Both the position numbers and the translations under genes were made by a program. From TK10-74A sp965217625 (GTDB lineage: Bacteria; Chloroflexota; Dehalococcoidia; Bin125): a stretch of DNA of 64,000 nt. Positions 17,727-27,914 of the stretch are shown here, in pieces. The stretch spans positions 186,001 through 250,000 of the forward strand of contig OZ244557.1 in the NCBI GenBank assembly GCA_965217625.1. The letters run 5' to 3'. The notes under the pieces are model-generated. The model was not told where the DNA came from. It searched no databases and was given only the letters and a program-made list of their open reading frames with translations. The stretch's first letter is position 1. Each line of letters opens with the position of its first letter.

Positions 17727-19610
17727 TTCGCCGTACTGCTGCTCGCCAGCCTGACGTCCGGCCCGACCCAGGCCGCGACGCCCACCTGCGAGAACGGCGT
17801 CGTCGTCGCCGATCCCGACGCCAACCGCGGCCTCGTCATCGACTGCGCCAACCTGCTCGCCGCGAAGACCCAGTTCAGCGCCGCCACGCCGCTCAACTGG
17901 GGCGGCGACACGCCGATCAGCGAGTGGGACGGCGTCACCGTCTCCGGCGACCCCGCGCGTGTCATCGAGGTCGACCTGCGCTCGCGCGGCCTCACCGGCC
18001 GCATCCTCCCGCAACTGGGACGTCTCTCGGCGTTGCGCGCGCTGTCGCTGCACGACAACCAACTCGCGGGGCCGATCCCGGCCGCGCTCGGCGCGCTGCG
18101 CAGCATCGAGGCGCTGTCGCTGTACGACAACCGTCTGACGGGCCCGATCCCGCCGGAGCTCGCATCCCTGCGCCACCTGCGGAGATTGTCACTGGGCGGC
18201 AACCAGTTGACCGGCCCGATCCCCGCGCAACTCGGGAACCTGCGCAACCTGCGCGTCCTGTCCCTGAACGGCAACCAACTGACGGGGCTCATCCCGCCGG
18301 CGCTGGGCGCCCTGAGCAACCTGGAATCCCTCTGGCTCGGCGGCAACCAGCTGACTTGGACGATTCCCGAGGCGCTCGGTTTGCTCCACAATCTGGAGTC
18401 CCTGTGGCTGGGCCGCAACCAGTTGACGGGCGTGATCCCCGCGCGACTCGGGAACCTGCGCAACCTGCGCGACCTAGCCCTGCACAACAACCAACTGCGG
18501 GGCCCGATCCCGGCGGCGCTGGGGTCGCTGGGCAACCTGGAATCCCTGTGGCTGACCGACAACCAGTTGACCGGGGCGATCCCGCCGGCGCTGGGGGATC
18601 TGGCCGGCGTGCGGATTCTGGATCTGCGCGACAACCAACTCACCGGCCCGATCCCGGCGGCGCTGGGGGCGCTGGGCAACCTGGAGCATCTGTATCTGAG
18701 CCAGAACCCCGGTCTGACGGGCTGCATCCCGCTGGCACTGCTGGACGCGCGCTACCACGACCTCCGCCGGCTCCGCCTGCCCGACTGCGGGCTGGACCCG
18801 GCGGCCCCGCCAACATGCGAGAGCGGCACGGCGGTCGCCGACCCCCGCGACCACCCCGCCCTCGTCGCCGACTGCATCGTTCTGCTCGCTGTCGAGGCCA
18901 CGCTCGCTGGCCAAGCCAGCCTGAACTGGGATCCCTCAATCCCCATGGCCGACTGGCGCGGCGTCGATGTCTACGGGGCGCCACGGCGCGTGCGAAGAAT
19001 CGATCTGTCTCGGCGCGGCCTCACGGGCCGCATCCCGCCGGAACTGGCGGCCCTGGCGGCGCTCTGGCGTCTCGATCTGTCCGGGAACGGGCTGACGGGT
19101 CTGATCCCGGCGGCACTGGGGTCCCTGCGCAGCTTGGACACCCTGTGGCTGGGCGACAACCGGCTGGCGGGCGGGATCCCGGCCGAGTTGGGGGCCCTGT
19201 CGGAACTGCGGCGACTGACACTACGCGCCAACCAACTCAGCGGCCCCATCCCGGCGGCGCTCGGCGATCTGCACCAACTGGAGGAGCTGTGGCTCGACCG
19301 CAACCAGTTGGCCGGTCCGATCCCAGAGGAGTTGGGGGCTCTGCGCCACCTACGGGTTCTGTTTCTGGGCGAAAACCAACTCACCGGCCCCATCCCGGCC
19401 GCACTGGGGGCCCTCCCGCAACTCCGGAGCCTGGATCTGCGCAACAACCAGTTCACCGGCTCCATCCCGCCGGAGCTGGGGGCCCTGTCTGATCTCCGGC
19501 AACTGCGACTGCGCGATAACCCCGGCCTGACCGGATGCATCCCGACCGGCCTCCTCGACATCCGCTCCAACGACCTCGACGACCTGGCCCTCCCCGACTG
19601 CCCGCCCTGA
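17700..19610 (+). CDS. Secreted LRR protein C, two modules
   Basis: The product has 636 residues. The signal peptide is MRKCALSFLFAVLLLASLTS with cleavage near TQAAT. The cap has CENGVVVADPDANRGLVIDC and LLAAKTQFSAATPLNW. About 11 repeats form module 1, closed by NPGLTGCIPLAL and LRLPDC. Module 2 begins at about residue 375 (CESGTAVADP) and has about 8 repeats, ending LALPDCPP. The GTG at 17700 sits 0 bp after GGTGATCC, which is why the register is trusted; SD-to-start spacing measured from GGAGG is normal. The module boundaries pair one cysteine in the end cap with LPDC, suggesting disulphides in an extracytoplasmic protein. Confidence 0.9.
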   Translation: MRKCALSFLFAVLLLASLTSGPTQAATPTCENGVVVADPDANRGLVIDCANLLAAKTQFSAATPLNWGGDTPISEWDGVTVSGDPARVIEVDLRSRGLTGRILPQLGRLSALRALSLHDNQLAGPIPAALGALRSIEALSLYDNRLTGPIPPELASLRHLRRLSLGGNQLTGPIPAQLGNLRNLRVLSLNGNQLTGLIPPALGALSNLESLWLGGNQLTWTIPEALGLLHNLESLWLGRNQLTGVIPARLGNLRNLRDLALHNNQLRGPIPAALGSLGNLESLWLTDNQLTGAIPPALGDLAGVRILDLRDNQLTGPIPAALGALGNLEHLYLSQNPGLTGCIPLALLDARYHDLRRLRLPDCGLDPAAPPTCESGTAVADPRDHPALVADCIVLLAVEATLAGQASLNWDPSIPMADWRGVDVYGAPRRVRRIDLSRRGLTGRIPPELAALAALWRLDLSGNGLTGLIPAALGSLRSLDTLWLGDNRLAGGIPAELGALSELRRLTLRANQLSGPIPAALGDLHQLEELWLDRNQLAGPIPEELGALRHLRVLFLGENQLTGPIPAALGALPQLRSLDLRNNQFTGSIPPELGALSDLRQLRLRDNPGLTGCIPTGLLDIRSNDLDDLALPDCPP

Positions 19611-19699
19611 CCTTTGCCCGATCCCCTACCTTGTTCCCGGGCAGAGGTGATGCGTCGGGGCGGAGGTGATCCGTGCGCAAGTGCGCCCTCTCCTTCTTG
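19593..19699 (+). repeat. Intergenic repeat between LRR genes, copy 2
   Basis: Second copy of the 52-bp (19593-19644) and 42-bp (19658-19699) exact repeats seen at 17621-17726. Only about 13 bases between the two blocks differ. It carries TACCTT (19627-19632), CCCGGGCAG and GGAGGTGATCC for gene D. Confidence 0.85.
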
Positions 19700-22603
19700 G
19701 TCGCCGCGTTGCTGGTCGCCGGCCTGACGTCCGGCCCGACCCACGCCGCGCCCGCCACCTGCGAGAACGGCGTCGTCGTCGCCGACCCCGAGGCCAACCA
19801 CGGCCTCGTCATCGACTGCGCCAACCTGCTCGCCGCCAAGACGCTGCTCACCCGCCTCCGCGGGATCAACTGGGACGGCGAGACGCCGATCGGCGAGTGG
19901 GACGGCGTCAGCCTCGGCGGCGAGCCCCCGCGCGTCATCGAGGTCGACCTGCGGTCGACCGGTCTCCGGGGCGGCATCGCGCCGCAGTTCGGGCGTCTCA
20001 CGGCGCTGCGGGGTCTCTACCTGCAGAACAACAAGCTGACGGGGCCGATCCCGCCGGAGTTGGGGTCGCTGCGCGACCTCGAAGTCCTGTGGCTGTTCCG
20101 CAACGACCTCGACGGCCCCATCCCACCGGAGCTGGGGTCGCTGGTCAGCCTGCGGGAGATGTGGCTGGCCGACAACGCATTGACCGGCTCCATCCCCGAG
20201 CAACTCGGACACCTGCACGATCTACGCCTCCTGCGCCTGGAGGACAACCAGCTGACCGGGTTGATCCCGCCGGCGCTGGGATCGCTGTCCAATTTGGAGA
20301 CCCTGCGGCTCGACAAGAACCAACTGACCTGGATGATTCCCGCCGAGCTGGGCGCCCTGGGCAACCTGCGCAACCTGCGGCTGACCGACAACGAATTGGA
20401 GGGCCGCATCCCGTCGGCGCTCGGCGCGCTGGGCAACCTGGAGTCGCTGTCGCTGGGGCACAACCGGCTGACGGGGCCCATCCCGGCGGCGCTCGGCGAC
20501 CTCTCGGCCCTGCGCAGCCTGTACCTGCGCCTGAACCAGTTGAGCGGCCCGATCCCCGCCGCGCTGGGGGCCCTGCGCAACCTGGAAACCGTGTGGCTGC
20601 CGGAGAACCAGTTGACGGGGCCGATCCCGCCGGAATTCGGGGATCTGCCGGCCCTGCGGATTCTCGAGCTGCACCGGAACCAACTGAGCGGCCCGATCCC
20701 GGCGACGCTGGGGGCGCTGCGCAACCTGAATCAGCTATCGCTGAGCGATAACCAACTGACCGGGCCGATCCCGCCGGCGCTGGCCGACCTGCCCTCGCTG
20801 GTGCAGTTGTACCTCAGCGGCAACCCCGGCATGACCGGCTGCGTCCCGCGGCGGCTGCTGTACCCGCGCGCCAACGACCTGTACGCGACCGGCCTGCCCG
20901 TCTGCACGCCCACGCCGCCGCCCTGCGAGAACGGCGCCGCCGTGCCCGACCCCACGGCGACGCCCACGCTCTTCCGCGACTGCAACCTCCTGCTCGAGAT
21001 CAGGGACGCCCTCGCCGGCCGCGCCACGCTCGACTGGGACGCCGGCGCCCCCATCGCCGACTGGGAGGGCGTCACCGTCGAGGGAGCGCGGCCGCATGTG
21101 AGCGGGCTCGATCTGGCGTCGCGCGGTCTGACGGGGCACATCCCGGCGCGACTACGCGTGCTGACGCAGTTGCGGGAATTGCGCCTCGACGGCAACTGGC
21201 TCAGCGGCCCCATCCCGCTCGAGCTGAAGTTCCTGACGCACCTGCGGACCCTGTCGCTGCACGGCAACCAACTGACGGGCGAGATCCCGGTCGGGCTCGG
21301 GTCGCTGTGGCGCCTGCAGACCCTGTCGCTCGACGGCAATTCGCTGATGGGCCCGATCCCGGCGACGCTGGGATCGCTGGGCGAGTTGCGGGAGCTGCGG
21401 CTGCGCGGCAATCAGTTGACCGGCCCGATCCCGGCGACGCTGGGGGCCTTGCCCGACCTGCAGCGCCTCGACCTGCGCGACAACCAACTGGCGGGCCCCA
21501 TCCCCGAGGCGCTGCGGCTGCTCGACGGCGCCGCGGCGCTGTACCTGGGCGGCAACCCCGGCCTGACCGGCTGCCTCCCGCCCGTGCTGCGGGACGTGCC
21601 CGACAACGACCTCGACACGCTGTCGCTGCCCGACTGCCCCGCGCCGCCCCCGCCCGACCAACCCTGCATGAACGGCGTCGCGGTCGCCGCGCCCGCCGAC
21701 CACCCCGGCCTCGTCGGCGACTGCGCCATCCTGCTCGCGGCGCTGGGCGCGCTGCGCGGCGACGCCAGCCTCAACTGGGCCCCCGCAACGCCGATCACGG
21801 AGTGGGACGGCGTCAGCGTCGCGGGGGAGCCGCCGCGCGTCACGACGCTGGACGTCGCGGCGCGCCCGCTCACGGGCTACATCCCGCCGCAACTGGGCGG
21901 GCTGACGGCGCTCCGCGAGTTGCACCTCGGGCACACCCGTCTCAGCGGCGCCATCCCGGCCGAGCTGGGCGCTCTGTCAAACCTGGAACTCCTGCGCCTG
22001 CACGACAACCGCCTGACCGGCCCGATCCCGCCCGCGCTGGGGTCGCTGGCGCAACTGCGCATCCTGTCGCTAAGCGGCAACCAGCTCGACGGCGCGATCC
22101 CGGCCGAGTTGGGCGCGCTGGGCGCCCTGGAGTCGCTGTCGCTGAGCGACAACCAACTCACGGGCCCGATCCCGGCGTCGCTGGGCGAGTTGCGCGCGCT
22201 GACGCTCCTGGCGTTGAGCGACAACCAACTGAGCGGCGCGATCCCGGCGTCGCTGGGCGGGCTGGTCGAGCTGACGCTGCTGTCGCTGCGGGACAACCAG
22301 CTGACCGGCGCCATCCCGGCGGCCTTGGGCGGGCTGCCCAACGTGATCGGCCTCTACCTGAACGGCAACGAGTTGACCGGCCCCATCCCGCCGGCGCTCG
22401 GCGACATGGGCGGCCTGCAGTACCTCTCCCTCAACGACAACCAACTCAGCGGCCCCATCCCCGCCGAACTGGCGATGCTGGCCGGGCTGCAGTCCCTGCG
22501 ACTGAGCGGCAACCCCGGCCTCAGCGGCTGCGTCCCCGCGTCGCTCCGGGCCGTCGCGACGAACGACCTCGCCGAGATCCCCCTACCCGACTGTTCGCCG
22601 TAG
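19673..22603 (+). CDS. Secreted LRR protein D, three modules
   Basis: The product has 976 residues. The signal peptide MRKCALSFLVAALLVAGLTS is nearly the same as in C. There are three modules. The first has about 13 repeats and the LTWMIPA variant at repeat 6. The second (PPPCENGAAVPDP, near residue 420) has about 7 repeats. The third (PCMNGVAVAAP, near residue 665) has about 10, with cap NPGLSGCVPASL and LPDCSP at the end. Each cap repeats the plant-like order: an AxxD/DC helix text, LxW, WDGV or WEGV, then RVxxLD and GLTG. The gene ends 106 bp before the XRE-ImmA gene. Confidence 0.9.
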   Translation: MRKCALSFLVAALLVAGLTSGPTHAAPATCENGVVVADPEANHGLVIDCANLLAAKTLLTRLRGINWDGETPIGEWDGVSLGGEPPRVIEVDLRSTGLRGGIAPQFGRLTALRGLYLQNNKLTGPIPPELGSLRDLEVLWLFRNDLDGPIPPELGSLVSLREMWLADNALTGSIPEQLGHLHDLRLLRLEDNQLTGLIPPALGSLSNLETLRLDKNQLTWMIPAELGALGNLRNLRLTDNELEGRIPSALGALGNLESLSLGHNRLTGPIPAALGDLSALRSLYLRLNQLSGPIPAALGALRNLETVWLPENQLTGPIPPEFGDLPALRILELHRNQLSGPIPATLGALRNLNQLSLSDNQLTGPIPPALADLPSLVQLYLSGNPGMTGCVPRRLLYPRANDLYATGLPVCTPTPPPCENGAAVPDPTATPTLFRDCNLLLEIRDALAGRATLDWDAGAPIADWEGVTVEGARPHVSGLDLASRGLTGHIPARLRVLTQLRELRLDGNWLSGPIPLELKFLTHLRTLSLHGNQLTGEIPVGLGSLWRLQTLSLDGNSLMGPIPATLGSLGELRELRLRGNQLTGPIPATLGALPDLQRLDLRDNQLAGPIPEALRLLDGAAALYLGGNPGLTGCLPPVLRDVPDNDLDTLSLPDCPAPPPPDQPCMNGVAVAAPADHPGLVGDCAILLAALGALRGDASLNWAPATPITEWDGVSVAGEPPRVTTLDVAARPLTGYIPPQLGGLTALRELHLGHTRLSGAIPAELGALSNLELLRLHDNRLTGPIPPALGSLAQLRILSLSGNQLDGAIPAELGALGALESLSLSDNQLTGPIPASLGELRALTLLALSDNQLSGAIPASLGGLVELTLLSLRDNQLTGAIPAALGGLPNVIGLYLNGNELTGPIPPALGDMGGLQYLSLNDNQLSGPIPAELAMLAGLQSLRLSGNPGLSGCVPASLRAVATNDLAEIPLPDCSP

Positions 22604-22637
22604 CCCGGGCAGCGGGACGTCCGGGATCGCCCGCGTG

Positions 22638-22676
22638 TAGGATGACCGCGACGGTGTGTGCTATTTTCGCACACAC
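22638..22676 (+). promoter_or_regulatory. Promoter and operator of the XRE-ImmA/PIN operon
   Basis: TAGGAT (22638-22643) is a -10-like box. Just after the expected transcription start lies a perfect inverted repeat GTGTGTGC-N7-GCACACAC (22654-22676) with an AT-rich centre, TATTTTC. Its size and place fit binding of the XRE protein encoded downstream, hence autoregulation. Confidence 0.65.
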
Positions 22677-22709
22677 GGACTTGAGGGGCTGGAACCCAAG
22701 GACACTGCC

Positions 22710-23831
22710 ATGACTCCCGGAACCCTTTCGGACTGGCCCGCCGTCGGCGCTCGTGTGACGCAAGCACGCCGCGCGCTGAGTCTGACGCAGGAGCAGCTGG
22801 GGGCCACGGTCGGGCTGGGCCGCACCGTGATCGCCAAGATCGAAGGCGGGAATCGGACGTTGAGCGCGCTGGAACTCGCGCAGTTGGCGCAGGCGACCGA
22901 CCTCCCGATCGATTGGTTCGTGACCGAGTCCCCACCCGTCGTCGCCAGTCATCGCTCCGCCGACCCGTCGATGACGCACCTGGTCGATCTGCGAGTCGAA
23001 GCGCTCACTCGCGAAGTCATGCAACTGCTTGAAGCGGACCTGTTGAAGCCGGCGGAGGGCGGGATCCGCCTCGCGCTGCCCCGGGACGTCGCGGAGGCGG
23101 AACGGGCGGCGATGGCGGTGCGGGAACATCTCGGCCTCGACGAGGAGGCCGTCATCGATCTCGGCGCCGCGGCCGAGAAGCTGAGTCTCTTCGCCTACTC
23201 GCTCGCGCTGCCCGGAAGTCAGGCCGACGGGGCCTACGTCGCCGCCGGCGAACGGGCCGGCGTGGCCCTGATCAACGGTGTGCATCCATCGGGACGGCGT
23301 CGCTTCACGCTGGCGCACGAGATCGGGCATCACGTCTTCCAGGACGAATACGCGATCGACCAGGACTTGGACACCGACACCGAGCGCCTGATCAACGCCT
23401 TCGCGATCCACCTGCTGCTGCCTCGGGCCGGGCTGCTGCGGCGGTGGGACGCGCTCAGCGGGCCGGACGACCACCGGCACGCGGCCATCGTCATCGCGGC
23501 GGAGAGTCGCGTGAGTTGGACCGCCCTGTGCGGGCACCTGGTCAATTTCGGCCTGCTGGGCCAACACGCGGGTGAGGTTCTGGGGGAGGCGCCGCCGAGC
23601 GCGCGGGAATACGCCGCGCTCGGCATCTCCATCGCCGAGGAGTTGGTCGCCCCCGCGATCCCTCAATCGATCCGGCGAGCCGTGTTTCGCGGCTACCGGC
23701 GGCATCGGCTCGGAACGGGCAGGGCACTGGAGCTTCTGCACGGCGCCGTGACGGAAGACGATCTGCCCGAACAAGACCAGATCCCGCTTGAAGCCTTGGC
23801 GGGTGAGTTGCGGAGCCGGTCGCCAGCGTGA
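22710..23831 (+). CDS. XRE-family regulator with ImmA/IrrE metallopeptidase domain
   Basis: The product has 373 residues. Residues about 9-65 form a Cro/CI helix-turn-helix (ARRALSLTQEQLGATVGLGR, then IAKIEGGNRTL). Residues about 130-290 form a zinc peptidase of the COG2856/ImmA family with FTLAHEIGHHVF (H203, E204, H207) and, further on, NAFAIHLLLPR. Such proteins cleave or control partner repressors or toxins. ATG 22710 is preferred to an in-frame GTG at 22656 because that GTG lies inside the operator dyad. The gene overlaps the PIN-domain gene by GTGA, so the two are co-translated. XRE-ImmA plus PIN gene pairs have been predicted as toxin-antitoxin modules. Confidence 0.85.
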   Translation: MTPGTLSDWPAVGARVTQARRALSLTQEQLGATVGLGRTVIAKIEGGNRTLSALELAQLAQATDLPIDWFVTESPPVVASHRSADPSMTHLVDLRVEALTREVMQLLEADLLKPAEGGIRLALPRDVAEAERAAMAVREHLGLDEEAVIDLGAAAEKLSLFAYSLALPGSQADGAYVAAGERAGVALINGVHPSGRRRFTLAHEIGHHVFQDEYAIDQDLDTDTERLINAFAIHLLLPRAGLLRRWDALSGPDDHRHAAIVIAAESRVSWTALCGHLVNFGLLGQHAGEVLGEAPPSAREYAALGISIAEELVAPAIPQSIRRAVFRGYRRHRLGTGRALELLHGAVTEDDLPEQDQIPLEALAGELRSRSPA

Positions 23832-24373
23832 CGCCGGCCGCCGTCTTTGTCTTCGATGCGGGACCGCTGAGCTACTTCGCTCGCGCCGGCCGGATGGATG
23901 TGCTCCACGACGTCTGCGGCGATGCCCGCTGCGTCGTCACCGATGAGGTGGCCCGGGAGCTGGAACAGGGCGCCTCTGCCTATCCGGCATTGCGCGCCGC
24001 TCTCGATGCAGAGTGGCTCAAGCGCGTCCGCCTCGCGAGCCTCGACGAACTCGGAGTCTTCGCGGAGTACGCCCGGGTTCTCGGTTCATCCAGGGAACGG
24101 GATCGCGGCGAAGCGGCGACGCTGGCGTGGGCCGAACTCCACGCAGCAACGGCCATCGTGGACGATCGGGCCGGCGTGAACACCGGGCGGGCCAGGGGAG
24201 TTCCGGTCCATGGGACGCTGTGGCTCGTGATCCAGGGGTTGCGGCGTGGACGGCTGACGGAGCCGGATGCAACGGCCCTCGTTGCAGCGTTCCTGGAAGC
24301 AGGCCAATGGCTCCCGTTCGAGGGTGCTGAGGAGTTCATACCCTGGGCACGCCGAGAGTTCCTGCTCGACTAG
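23828..24373 (+). CDS. PIN-like nuclease, probable toxin of the XRE-ImmA pair
   Basis: The product has 181 residues. The text VFVFDAGPLSYFARAG has the first acidic residue at D10; VVTDEVARELEQG supplies the conserved Glu; LAWAELHAATAIVDDRAG supplies the distal acidic cluster. This is the PIN-fold layout of metal-dependent RNases (compare DUF3368 and VapC-like proteins). The start is GTG 23828, overlapping the antitoxin-like gene's stop. A role as an RNase toxin released when the ImmA partner acts is inference. The length is somewhat above that of a typical VapC (about 130), because of C-terminal helices. Confidence 0.75.
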   Translation: MTPAAVFVFDAGPLSYFARAGRMDVLHDVCGDARCVVTDEVARELEQGASAYPALRAALDAEWLKRVRLASLDELGVFAEYARVLGSSRERDRGEAATLAWAELHAATAIVDDRAGVNTGRARGVPVHGTLWLVIQGLRRGRLTEPDATALVAAFLEAGQWLPFEGAEEFIPWARREFLLD

Positions 24374-24408
24374 CGGAGGAGCCCAGTCGCGCCGCAAATC
24401 TCGCAGTC

Positions 24409-24621
24409 TTACGTGTGCGGCGCGGGGGAGAGGCGGATCACCGCGGGGCGAGGCATACCCTCGTCGAAGTAGCAATCGACGGCCTCGCGGACGTTGGCGC
24501 GCACCTCGTCGATGGTCTCGCCCTGGGTGTGGATGCCGTAGCCCAAGGCGCTGGCGGAGTAGCCGCCATCGACCTCGTCCTCGCTGACCTCGAAGATGAT
24601 CTCGGTGATGGGGGATGTCAC
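24409..24621 (-). CDS. HicB-like small protein, no HicA beside it
   Basis: The product has 70 residues. ITEIIFEVSEDEVDGGYSAS, then ALGYGIHTQGETIDEVRANV, is the compact beta-alpha fold of HicB-like antitoxins and related DUF1902 proteins. The C-terminus (DCYFDEGMPRPAVIRL) resembles family members that lack a DNA-binding tail. GTG 24621 is chosen: it follows GGAGACGCC, and the longer frame upstream has no conserved text. No HicA reading frame lies on either side (aspS is upstream, and the PIN gene converges downstream). Confidence 0.7.
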   Translation of the reverse strand: MTSPITEIIFEVSEDEVDGGYSASALGYGIHTQGETIDEVRANVREAVDCYFDEGMPRPAVIRLSPAPHT

Positions 24622-24717
24622 GGCGTCTCCTCTCGCAGGGGGGCGCGCGGCGCGTGCTCGCCGTTCGCCGCGCCCAGGGTATCGCCCCGGGAGGGAGTGC
24701 GTCCGCGACGCCACCCA

Positions 24718-26514
<1,797 letters not shown>

Positions 26515-26681
26515 GCCCTCACCTCATCTATTGCTCGGCCGTGTGGCCGGCCGATTGGGCGTCGCGACTGACCCGCGACGCCGGCTCACTGTGCCACGGC
26601 GCCCGATCGCGATCAACGCGCGGCGCGGCGGACGCGAGCGCGGGCGGCGTCGCGGATACACTGGCGACCTACACTGGGCGT

Positions 26682-27908
26682 GTGAGCACCCGCATCGATC
26701 CGACGACCGCGTCCGCTGCGACCGCCCCGCCCGCGCCGGTCAGCGTGTACGTGCACGTGCCGTTCTGCACGGTCAAGTGCGCCTACTGCGACTTTAACTC
26801 GTACGCCGGCATGGAGGACGCGATCCCGGCCTGGGAGTCGGCGCTGCTGACGGAGCTGCGCGCCTGGGCGCCGGTCGTGGCGGGCCGGCCCGTGCCGACG
26901 GTGTTCATCGGCGGGGGCACGCCCAGTCTGCTGGAGGGCGCGTCGATCGCGCGCATCCTCGACGCCATCCGCGCGGGCTGCGCGCTCGACGACGGCGCCG
27001 AGATCACGCTGGAGGCGAACCCGGAGTCGGTGCAGCCGGAGCGGCTGGCGGCGTACCGGGCGGCGGGCGTGAACCGCCTGTCGATGGGGGTGCAATCGCT
27101 CGACCCGGGCGAACTGGCGTTCCTCGACCGCCTGCACGACGCCGAGCGCGCGCGCTGGGCCTTCGACACGGCGCGCGCGGCGGGCTTCGACAACATCAAC
27201 TGCGACCTCATCTTCGGGCTGCCGGGGCAGTCGCCCGCGGCGTGGCGGCGCAGCCTCGACGGGGTCGTGTCGTGGGGCCCCGACCACCTGTCGTGCTACG
27301 GGCTGACGGTCGAGGACGGGACGCCGCTGGCGCAGCGCGTCGCGGAGGGGCGGGTGACCGAGGCGGACCCCGACGTGGTGGCGGAGATGTCGGAGTGGAC
27401 CGAGGCGCGGCTGGCGACGCTGGGCTATCGCCAGTACGAGATCAGCAACTGGGCGCGGCCGGCGGCCGGCGGGGCGAGCCGGGCCTGCCGGCACAATCTC
27501 GTCTACTGGCGGCAGGGCGAGTACGTGGGTGTGGGGCCGGGCGCGCACGGCTTCGTCGACGGCGTGCGCTACGCCGTCGAGCGCAGCCCGGCGCGCTACG
27601 TCGCGGCGCTCACCGGGCCAGGCGGCGAGGACGCCCGCTGGGCGGCGGTCGTCTCGCAGGAGGCGGTCGACCCGGCCACGGCGGCCGTCGATGCGGCCGT
27701 GCTGGGCCTGCGCCTCAACGCCGGCATCGACGAGCCAGCCCTGCGCTCCCGTTACGGCGACGCCTGGACCGTCGTCGAGCCGGGCCTCCGCTGGGGCCTG
27801 GAGTCGGGCCTGCTGGAGCGGTCGGAGGGCTCGCTGCGTCTGACGCACCGCGGCCGTCGCCTGGCCAACGAGGTCTTCGTGCGCGTCGTCGCGCCGGAGG
27901 TCGTGTGA
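26682..27908 (+). CDS. hemW: HemW-like radical SAM protein (heme chaperone family)
   Basis: The product has 408 residues. VYVHVPFCTVKCAYCDFNSY contains the radical SAM motif CTVKCAYC. TVFIGGGTPSLL, ITLEANPESV, RLSMGVQSLD and DLIFGLPGQS follow in the usual order, with the C-terminal HemN_C domain. Short HemN-like proteins of this length are HemW, thought to deliver heme to membrane proteins rather than to oxidise coproporphyrinogen. GTG 26682 is chosen since the upstream extension has no conserved text. Two TACACT boxes (26657-26662 and 26670-26675) lie so close that the mRNA may be leaderless. It converges on LRR gene E with 6 bp between stops. Confidence 0.92.
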   Translation: MSTRIDPTTASAATAPPAPVSVYVHVPFCTVKCAYCDFNSYAGMEDAIPAWESALLTELRAWAPVVAGRPVPTVFIGGGTPSLLEGASIARILDAIRAGCALDDGAEITLEANPESVQPERLAAYRAAGVNRLSMGVQSLDPGELAFLDRLHDAERARWAFDTARAAGFDNINCDLIFGLPGQSPAAWRRSLDGVVSWGPDHLSCYGLTVEDGTPLAQRVAEGRVTEADPDVVAEMSEWTEARLATLGYRQYEISNWARPAAGGASRACRHNLVYWRQGEYVGVGPGAHGFVDGVRYAVERSPARYVAALTGPGGEDARWAAVVSQEAVDPATAAVDAAVLGLRLNAGIDEPALRSRYGDAWTVVEPGLRWGLESGLLERSEGSLRLTHRGRRLANEVFVRVVAPEVV

Positions 27909-27914
27909 GGGGGG

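Noticed and set aside
14341..17754. Very long alternative plus-strand frame across LRR genes A to B
   Set aside because: Translation is Pro/Arg/Ala-rich and out of frame with the repeats; it exists only because the repeat DNA lacks stops in that frame.
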